Assembly (NCBI RefSeq): GCF_048564905.1 | Contig: NC_133021.1 | Span: 24,935,097 to 24,999,096, forward strand | DNA length: 64,000 bases | Reading direction: 5' to 3' | Origin: Vicugna pacos | Taxonomy: Eukaryota > Chordata > Mammalia > Artiodactyla > Camelidae | Shown here: one piece after another, positions 56,311 to 64,000 of the stretch | How positions within the stretch are numbered: the first letter of the stretch is position 1 | Layout: each line of letters starts with the position of its first letter | Made by a program: the position numbers and the translations under genes | The notes under the pieces: model-generated | The model's input: the letters and a program-made list of their open reading frames with translations, nothing else | What the model was told of the DNA's origin: nothing | The model's database searches: none

Positions 56311-58041
56311 GAATTCTTGGTTCTACTTTTTTTTGAAGTACCATCAGTTACAATGTATCAATTTCTGGTGTACAGCACGAAGTCCCAGTCATGCATATAC
56401 ATATATATATTTGTTTTCATATTTTTTATTAAAGATTATTATAAGATTGAACATAGTTCCTTGTGCTATTCAGAAAAAACTTTTTTTTAAATATGTTTTT
56501 ATATATACTGGCTAACATTTGTAAATCTCAAGCTCCCAGATTTATCCCTTCCCACCCTCTTTCCCTGGTAACCATTAAGATTTTTTTTTTTAATTGCAAT
56601 ATAAGTCAGTTTAAAATGTTGTGTCAATTTTTGGTATACATCACAATGCATCGTCATACAGGAACATACATATATTCACTTTCATATTCTTTTTCACCAT
56701 TAGTTACTACAAAACATTGAATATAGTTCCCTGTGCTATACAGTATAAACTTGTTGTTTATTGGATTTTGTGAGACTCCTCTTGTATTTTGAAGTAAGAG
56801 ACCTCTGCCCTAGAATTCAGTAGGTGTTCTGTGTGATTCAGTGGGTTTGTAGATGTAATTCTTGATGTGTTTGTGGAAAAGGGTAGGCTTTGAGTCTCTC
56901 TAGGCTGCCATATTGGTTCAACCCCTCATAAGATTGTCTACTATGTCTGTGAGTCTGTTTTGTAAATAAGTTCATTATGTCTCTTTACTTTTTTTTTATT
57001 AGATTCCACATGTAAGTGATATATGGTATTTTTCTTTCTCTTTCTGGCTTACTTCACTTAGAATGATGAGCTCCAGGTCCACCATGTTGCTGCAAATAAC
57101 ATTATTTTATTCTTTTTTATGGCTGAGTAGTATTCCATTGTATAAATATACCATAACTTCTTTATCCAGTCATCTGTCAATAAATGGACATTTAGGTTGA
57201 TTTCATGTCTTGGCTATTGTATATAGTGCTGCTATGAATATTGGGGTATGTGTATCTTTTCAATAAGAGTTCCCTCTGGATATATACCCAGAAGTGGGAT
57301 TGCTGGATCATATAGTAAGTCTATTTTTAGTTTTTTGAGAACTCTCCATACTGTTTTCCATAATGGTTGCACCAAACTACATTCCTCTGAGCAGCGTAGG
57401 AGGGTTCCCTTTTCTCTATACCCTTTCCAGCATTTATCATTCATGGGCTATTGAATGATGGCCATTCTGAATGGTGTGAGGTGATACCTCATTATAGTTT
57501 TGATTTGCATCCCTCTGATAATTAGTGATATTAAGCATTTTTTCATGTGTCTATTGGCCATATGTACGTCCTCATTGGAGAATTTCTTGTTTAGGTCTTC
57601 TGCCCATTTTTGGATTGGGTTATTTTTGTTGTTGTTGTCATTAAGTTGTATGAGCTGTTTATATTCTGGAGATTAAGCCTTTGTCAGTTGCATCATTTGC
57701 AAATATTTTCTCCCATTCTCCCATTCTGTAGGCTGTCGGTTTGTTTTGCTTATGGTTTTCTTTGCTGTGTGAAAGCATGTAAGTTTAATTAGGTCCCATT
57801 TGTTTATTTTCGGTCTTATTTCTACTGCCTGGGTAGACTGCCCTAGGAGAAAATTGCCAAGATTTATATCGGAGAATGTTTTACCTCTGTTTTCTTCTAG
57901 GATTTTTGTCATGTTTTGTCTTATATTTAAGTCTTTAAACCATTTTGAGTTTATTTTTGTGTAGAGAGTGAGGGAGTGCTCTAACTTCATTGATTTACAT
58001 GCTGCTTTCCAGTTTTCCCAACACCATCAATTCTTGGCTCT
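56311..58041 (-). repeat. 5'-truncated LINE-1, antisense, with nested LINE insertion
   Basis: The outer element runs 56325-58027 on the minus strand: 3' UTR (56325-56573), an interruption, then 3' UTR/ORF2 end and ORF2 text to near 58027. Open pieces on the minus strand include 57673-57990 ('MKLEHSLTLYTKINSKWFKD' and 'IRQNMTKILEENRGKTFSDI'), matching LINE-1 ORF2. GAATTCTTGGTTCT at 56311-56324 and CAATTCTTGGCTCT at 58028-58041 are the target duplication with two differences. The inner insertion is given separately. Confidence 0.88.
56574..56940 (-). repeat. LINE-1 3' end nested inside a LINE-1
   Basis: After 'CCCTGGTAACCATTAAGA' of the outer 3' UTR, a new T-tract (56581-56592) and antisense LINE-1 3' UTR begin ('AATTGCAATATAAGTCAGTT', 'GAATATAGTTCCCTGTGCTA'), running to about 56762. 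A second block follows ('GGATTTTGTGAGACTCCTCT' to GCTGCCATATTGGTTCAACC), which looks like a more 5' LINE segment joined by internal loss. The outer 3' UTR resumes at 'CTATGTCTGTGAGTCTGTTT' (56941). TAAGATT on both sides may be the target duplication. Confidence 0.75.
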
Positions 58042-59600
58042 TTGTCTTTGTTTGGATCATAGGACCCTTTGAGATTCTAATGACAGCTATGAAATTGCAC
58101 ATTCACACCACCTTTCAGAGTGTTTAAGGACCACCACTCAAATTTATTTGGGTTAATAAACCCTACTCTATATTATTCAGAGTACAAAATGCATTTAAAT
58201 GTGACAATGTTTATGCATATAAATTAAGGACTTTTCAGAGACTTTGATGTCCTCTGCAAAACAAATCACCTGAAAGTTGACTATTGGTAATTGTATAACT
58301 TTTGAATGGACCATTGGTGATTTGCATAATTTTGGACCCATCAATGTCCAGTGTTACTTGGGGATTGGACCATAAGTCCATTCATCTTAAGGAAACTTCA
58401 TTAGAAGGGGGTCATGTTGGAAGACTGTTGCTGGCATGTCAAAACAGTAAAAAGATCACACCCTTCAAAGTTCTGGAGGAATATACTGGAGAGTGAATGC
58501 AAATTCAGTTGCTAACTTCATTTTCACCTGTTAGATGAAGAGACATCCTATTTATTTCATGTAAATTGGTACATGACAGGGCAGGCCCGGACCAAGTATC
58601 TGAAGCCTGACAGCCTACCCACCCCTGCCCTCCCCAGCGCTGAATGCACTAGTTGGCCTCCTAAAGAAGAAAGTTGTGAGAGGGATAGGAACTTCGCCAC
58701 CCACCACCTCCTCTTGTCCCCGAAAAGTGAGAAGCAGCAAAAAAAAAATAGCACAGGAGAAGAGTAAGGCAGCAGACTGAGACAACAAGACAGCCACCCC
58801 GAGAACTTAAAAAAATGTGTGTGTGTGTGTATATGGGAGTCAATAAAGTGGAGGATATTAGTCACCTCTACAGGCATTGTACACATTCTTAGGTTAGAGA
58901 AACTGCAAAAAAATTGGTTTACAAACACACCACTTTAGGAAAGTGAAACTGGCAAGTTAGTTTCTTTTTAGTCACTGTTATTTACTTAGCTTTCCATATC
59001 TTTATGCAAAGCATCTATTATTTAATAGACCACTAGCGAGTGGTTTCTAGCTTTGGCTCCACCACCAACTTACTGTGAAAAGTCAAGAATTGCTCTTACA
59101 CGCAAAGGGAACTAAACTCTTCCCGTTTTTCTAGTGTTCTAAGAGTCTGTAATGCAGTGCAGATACATATGGAAAATTTTCCAGTGGTGCAACAAAAACA
59201 GGAAATAGGAAACTGCTGGACCAATTAAGATGAGGATTATTCTTTGCCCCTCCCTGCCCGGAGGAAGGGGACCACTAGAAGTTGGTCTGACTGGGGGAAA
59301 AGAGTTGGATGTTTGGATGGGTAATTTTTTTCCCTTCAAAGCCTTGCGACGTGGCCAGATGTAGACAAATTCTCAAAGTAGGCAGTTTATTCCTGGCACC
59401 GTGCTACTCTCTGCTGCGAGGCTGACCAGACCTCTGAACTGCTTCACGCCTCAGAATTCTTCCATACTCCCAGCAAACTCGGTATCCTTTATTTTTTAGA
59501 TACTTTAAGAAAAGCAACCTTATTGAGCCAGTTTACACTAAGATATGAATGACTAAGAAACTTTTAACACTCAAAGGCATTTGCATTTTTTAAACAATAT
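58042..59600. other. Unassigned non-coding DNA
   Basis: No gene recognised. Opposed frames at 58557-58928 cover a C-rich patch and a (GT)n run at 58815-58830. A partly repeated phrase (ATTGGTAATTG..., ATTGGTGATTTGC...) occurs at 58285-58330. Confidence 0.45.
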
Positions 59601-59604
59601 CCTG

Positions 59605-59632
59605 CAGAGAGAGAGAGAGAGAGAGAGAGAGA
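59605..59632. repeat. (GA)n microsatellite
   Basis: About 13 GA units followed by interrupted GA text to 59645. Seen directly. Confidence 0.92.
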
Positions 59633-59645
59633 TTGAGAGGGAGAG

Positions 59646-61248
59646 AGCCCACTTTTCAACAGGTAGGATGTTGGGGAAATTAAAATGAGATTTTTTTTTA
59701 AGCCTTTAGTTTGAGATATCTGAGCATGTGAATGTGCCAAATATGCTGAAGCCAATTCTTATACCTGTTTTATACAGTCCCTTTTCCTCTTCCTTTTCCA
59801 AAACTGGAGAAGCTCTAAATGCTCCTTGCTGACCCCCTCCCTGCTGCATGACAGCTTTTATGGGAATAGGTGAGGCACCAGCATGGACATAAAGAATAAA
59901 CATTTGCAACTGTCTGTTATTTAGAAGTTGGGGACTGTTTCTGAGCATTCTAAAATTCCACTCCTAAAATTGTGTCTAGTAACTCCTTTCTCAAACATCA
60001 TGTTACTGTTTAAAAAGCAAATCAAGAAATGCAAAGCAACCTCTTTGAATCATTTTGTTTTTATACGGTTTCTGATCTTTTGAAAAAAAAAAAACAAAGG
60101 TGGAGGAGAAAAAGACACAAGTTAAAAGAGATCCCTAATACTTGATTAGTTAAGAATCACCAAGCACACACTTTAGGAAACCACCTATATTGCCATGGCT
60201 TTATGTCCCTTTAAGCTTTTTAAAAAGTGATTTGAAAGTAATGAAAACAGGATCTGCAATTTTCTAAAAATTCCCTAATACTGAAAAATATATGTGTATA
60301 TATACACCCCCACGTATATGTGTATGTGAATACATATATTGTGTAAGTATCTGTATACATATATATGCATTTGAGTGTGTATACTTATGCAGACATACGT
60401 TCATATATAGCTGGATTTTATTCTAAATCTGTATCATCCAACTTACCCTACTCATATTAGTTGATAACATCATTTTTTATTTTTAATCCTTTGCATTAGC
60501 ATGCCAACATTTTAAAGCTATTAGACACAGGAGATCAAAAACAGCGAATATGCTTAACACTGGGCTGAACCTGAAAGTTACAGCTTTTATCCTTACCATA
60601 CAGTTCAATTAACACCAAAACTTTTAAACTATTCTGTAAATAACTGTCAACAGAAATAAAATAGGCAATTGCTATTTCTCACAACCTGACTGGAGAGCTG
60701 ATTCAATCTGTGGTCTAACGAATTTTGTGTCTACTATAGGCCATAGGAGCAATAAGCAGAGTACCAGACACACACACTACGTTTCCAAATATTTGGAATC
60801 ATCCTAATCTGAACTATTAAAGGGTCCTTCTCTACTGGATCAGCAAGAGGTCAAGTTACTAGACAGGAAACTTTTTGATGATAGAGTCTATGTAAAAAAC
60901 TTTAGAGAAGACAATATAATTTTTCCTTGTCTTTTTTTTTTTTGATAAGACTTCATCCTTAATCATAGCAGTGACATGAAGAAGATTTAGGAAATTATTA
61001 GTAGTAAAGCAAAAATGTACAGAAGGAAAAAGGAAAATAGAAAAGATCCCAAGGCATCCCTTGGTCTATGAAAAGTTGTTTTTTTTCTAGTGGTGTAACC
61101 TTCCCTTTGGCTTTGGGTTAGATCACCATTTAATGAACATACCATCTCCTCTCCAACAGAACCATGTGCTCTGAAATTCACACTGTCAACATCAGGAAGA
61201 CATGCATTTTCTCTGCACAATCCAAACAAAAGAGGATCAAAGGAGGCA
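59646..61248. other. Unassigned non-coding DNA
   Basis: No gene recognised. A mixed TATG/TGTA low-complexity stretch lies at 60288-60400. Confidence 0.45.
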
Positions 61249-61254
61249 GACTTG

Positions 61255-61465
61255 GGGAGGAGAAAGACTCTGAAGTCAGAGGTAGCTGAATTCACATCCC
61301 ACTTTTGCCATTCATGAGCTGTGTGATCAAGAGTTCTTTTCTGAGCCTCCGTTTTTCCATCTGTATAATGGGGACAAGAGAGGCTATCTCACAGGTTGTT
61401 GTTATATTAATATGTGTGATACACCTAGCATCTAGCAATATAGTGGCTGTGGTTTTTAGAAGGGC
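61255..61465 (+). repeat. MIR SINE
   Basis: Sense MIR landmarks: 'AGACTCTGAAGTCAGAGGTA', 'TTCATGAGCTGTGTGATCAA', 'GTTTTTCCATCTGTATAATG', 'CTCACAGGTTGTTGTTATAT', 'TGATACACCTAGCATCTAGC'. Confidence 0.85.
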
Positions 61466-61701
61466 CATGATACAGTGATTTAAAAGCTCTAATCTACCCT
61501 AATCTACTCTTTATAATCTGTGAGGATTTCATGGCTTTTGTGCACAGGTCTGTTCTTCCGGCTGAGGTGTCATATAATGGAATAACTGAGGTGCCCTTTA
61601 TAGGCTCTTCAAACAAGCAGCATTCTGAGCAGGAGTGGGGCAAGGTGATATACTAGGTTTGAACTTGCACCTCATGAGTATCTTTTTGAATGTTAGCAAA
61701 A

Positions 61702-61805
61702 TGGTGGGGAGGGTATAGCTCAGTGGTAGTGTGCATGCTTAGCAGGCACAAAGTTCTGGGTTCAATTCCCAGTACCTCCATTAAATTTTTTTTAATAAAA
61801 TAAAA
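61702..61805 (+). repeat. Camelid-type tRNA-derived SINE, sense
   Basis: The tRNA-like head is on the plus strand: 'GGGTATAGCTCAGTGGTAGT' (A-box region), GCATGCTTAGCAGGCAC, then 'GGGTTCAATTCCCAGTACCT' (B-box region), followed by a T/A-rich tail 'TTTTTTTTAATAAAATAAAA'. This is the clearest of the three SINE copies and the main clue to the organism. The A and B boxes are recognisable; no functional tRNA is implied. Confidence 0.9.
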
Positions 61806-62160
61806 ATAATGTACATAAAAGAGCTGTGTACACTGTACAGTTCTAAACAAATATAATTATATTTGTAACAAAAATTATTCACTCAGCAATAGTAGTCAAA
61901 ATTTACTATAAAATTACTCACTAATCACAGAATTTAATATATGCCAGATCTTTCTCAAGGCTCACCAAAGATAATTTATGTAAAGAAATACCTCACTGAC
62001 TTCATTTTAAGGGAATATGGACTATGGATTAGGGCTGCTGTATCGGAAGGCTCTCCTTACTTACCATGTCATGTGACAGAGCTGCTTTTCATATTTGAAC
62101 TTTAAAAATAATACAAATCCAATGATGAACTCATTGACTATGACTGCTAGTTAAAATGAT
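61806..62160. other. Unassigned non-coding DNA
   Basis: No gene or clear repeat seen. Confidence 0.4.
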
Positions 62161-62164
62161 TACC

Positions 62165-62508
62165 TTTTTAAAAATACTTTTTCGCTTTATTTCAAAACAC
62201 TTATGTACGTGCATACATACATACACACACCCACACACACATACACACTCATGTGTTTTCGGAAGAAATTTAGAAAATACAAATAAGTAAAAATTCTTAA
62301 AATCGCTTAGAATCTCACTACTCTGAGGTAACCATTATTAATATTTTAGATTACAGATTTCATGTCTTTTTAATTTATATAAATATATAAAGTGATAGAA
62401 ATAGAGGTATCAGCTATAGAGTTTATGAAAATGTTGTCTGGAATTTATCTCATAATATGACTTTTTTGTTGAATAGTCCAACCCAAATATTTCCATGCCA
62501 TTGCAATA
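62165..62508 (-). repeat. Ancient LINE fragment, left part
   Basis: Antisense old-LINE style text: 'AATCTCACTACTCTGAGGTA' and 'ACCATTATTAATATTTTAGA'. It carries a CACA-rich run at 62223-62250. It is interrupted by the younger LINE-1 at 62510 and appears to resume after 63015. Confidence 0.45.
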
Positions 62509-62509
62509 T

Positions 62510-63012
62510 ATTTTTAAATTTATTTTTTATTGAAGTATAGTTAATTTACAATGTTAGTTTCAAGTATACAGCAAAGCAATTCAGTTATACATATACATAC
62601 ATTTTTTTTCTGTATTACATGTTAATACAAGAAATTGAATATGGTTCCCTGGGCTACACAGTAGATCTTTGTTATTTATCTGTTTTATATATAGTAGTGT
62701 GTATCATTAATCCCAAACTCTTAATTTATCCCTCCCCACCCTTTCCCCTTTGGTAACAATAGTTTGTTTTCTATGTTCAAGAGTCTAAATAAAATTTGTA
62801 TCTTTTTTTTAGATTCCATGTATAAGTGATATCATATGATATTTGTCTTTCTCTGTCTGACTTACTTCACTTAGGATGATCATCTCTAGGTCCATCCGTG
62901 TTGCTGCAAGTGGCATTATGTCATTCTTTTTATGGCTGAGTTGTATTCCATTGTTTGTGTATATGTGTATATATATATACCACATGTTCTTTATCCATCC
63001 ATCTGTCAATGG
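62510..63012 (-). repeat. 5'-truncated LINE-1, antisense
   Basis: Antisense LINE-1 3' UTR and ORF2 end: 'TTTATTGAAGTATAGTTAAT', 'TATGGTTCCCTGGGCTACAC', then ORF2 C-terminus 62809-63009 on the minus strand with 'NNGIQLSHKKNDIMPLAATR' and 'MDLEMIILSEVSQTEKDKYH'. It sits inside an older LINE fragment. Confidence 0.88.
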
Positions 63013-63014
63013 GC

Positions 63015-63560
63015 ATGCAATCTCATTTTAATGGCTTTCTAACAGTTCATTGAGGACACAGCTCACACTGATCCAGTCTAGCCTATACTGTGAAATCTTT
63101 TGTTTATTTTCATTTCTTTCTGTTTTGAGCAGCAATGTCATGAACATTCTTATAGCTTCATTTTTCTTACATATTCCTGATTATTTCCTTAGAATAAATT
63201 GTTGGAAAAACAATTACTGATTCAAAGAGTGTGTGAAACATTACAATTTCTGGTAAATGTTGCTAAATTCCCCTCTGCGGTGATATGCCAATTTGATGCT
63301 TTCATTATTATTTTATTAGAGTGTCTATTTCCTTCTATTTCTTCTTTTTTAAACTATTATTACATATTTTTATAACCTATTCATTGAAGACTACTTAGAA
63401 AACATAAGCGAACAGATTAAAATTTTTATAATCTCACTACATGATTGATCATTGTCAGCATTTTGCTGACATATCTTTTCAGTCTTTATAAATATTTATA
63501 TTTCCATTTATGTTTCAATGTGTATATTGTGTTTTTTTTTAATTCTTTGGTATATTTATT
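63015..63560 (-). repeat. Ancient LINE fragment, right part
   Basis: 'AACATTCTTATAGCTTCATT' and 'CTTAGAATAAATTGTTGGAA' continue the old antisense LINE broken at 62508. From about 63350 the pattern restarts ('AATCTCACTACATGATTGAT', 'CAGCATTTTGCTGACATATC'), suggesting a second copy of the same family. Family not assigned. Confidence 0.45.
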
Positions 63561-64000
63561 TTTTGTGTGAATTTGTAAAGGCCCTTTTACAAAATACAAG
63601 TTACAGATTTTTTTTCCCTGCTTTTTTTTTATCCTTTAAAATTTTGTTTGTGGTGTATTTTGATGTAAGTTCTTGGTGTAGATTCTTAGTTTTATTACCC
63701 AAATCTATGCTCTTATCTTCACTGTTATGCTTGAAAAGCCCTCCACATCTGATAAAATTTTCTTTTTTAATATTTATTTTTTTGTTTGTTTTTTAATTTC
63801 ACTTCTTAATCCACTTGGAATCAATTTGGCATCTAGTGTAAGGCTGAGAATCAATTTTTTTTTGTAAATAGCTAGCCAATTGCTGGAACACATTTTTTTA
63901 AAAACATCACCCTTTCCTGATCAATAAGAAGGCTCTTAATTTCCCTTGAACTTTCATGCAGTCTTACTTTACTTAATTTATCTTTCTGGCTAGTACTGTA
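63561..64000. other. Unassigned AT-rich DNA at window end
   Basis: T-rich sequence; the 92-codon frame at 63518-63796 is a phenylalanine/leucine-rich chance translation of T-runs. It may belong to antisense LINE sequence continuing past the window. Confidence 0.4.

Noticed and set aside
61702-61775. Functional tRNA gene
   Set aside because: The tRNA-like head is followed by a SINE tail and recurs at 3.7 and 42.7 kb; it does not close a proper cloverleaf by eye.
1-64000. Previously undescribed multi-gene system
   Set aside because: No cluster of intact coding genes exists in this window. The sequence is mammalian intergenic DNA dominated by retroelements and unassigned unique sequence.

Overview
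The window looks like intergenic DNA from a camelid (camel, llama or alpaca type). The best clue is three copies of a tRNA-like SINE (61.7 kb on the plus strand; 3.7 and 42.7 kb on the minus strand). They carry an A box/B box-like core and an A/T-rich tail of the kind I know from camelid genomes. Many young LINE-1 3' ends have the short 3' UTR typical of even-toed ungulates. This is recognition from memory, not a database search.

I find no intact multi-exon host gene. Apart from the two retrocopies, open frames are short and look like chance frames or frames inside repeats. The gene-derived features are three dead retrocopies: a processed copy of keratin 7 (KRT7, about 14.45-16.03 kb), a processed copy of interferon regulatory factor 7 (IRF7, about 30.0-32.4 kb), and an antisense U6 snRNA pseudogene (27.31-27.40 kb). 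Both protein-gene retrocopies lie inside older LINE-1 sequence, in the same direction as the host LINE.

Layout. 0-14 kb: unassigned DNA with L2, MIR, one SINE and LINE-1 copies (a 16-bp perfect target duplication at 2.1 kb; a 1.35-kb antisense copy at 7.5-8.9 kb; an antisense ORF2 piece at 10.1-11.0 kb). 14-18.9 kb: MER5-like element, LINE-1 with the KRT7 copy, then two more LINE-1 pieces. 19-25 kb: mostly unassigned, with a candidate regulatory element near 20.7-21.1 kb, short antisense LINE-1 ends and a MaLR-type LTR. 25-28 kb: AT-rich palindromic microsatellite and the U6 pseudogene. 28-33.2 kb: an old sense LINE-1 split by the IRF7 copy. 33-43 kb: MIR, L2, Tigger-like and LTR fossils plus a SINE. 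43.0-46.4 kb: a badly decayed gammaretrovirus-like (class I) endogenous retrovirus. 47-56 kb: unassigned DNA with MIR, a MER2-type DNA transposon and an inverted LTR pair. 56.3-58.0 kb: an antisense LINE-1 holding another LINE insertion. 58-64 kb: unassigned DNA, MIR, SINE and LINE fragments.

No operon, CRISPR array or novel protein system is visible. The main interest is the layered history of retrotransposition: target duplications, nested insertions, two retrocopies landing in LINE-1, and short duplications that look like repair products.
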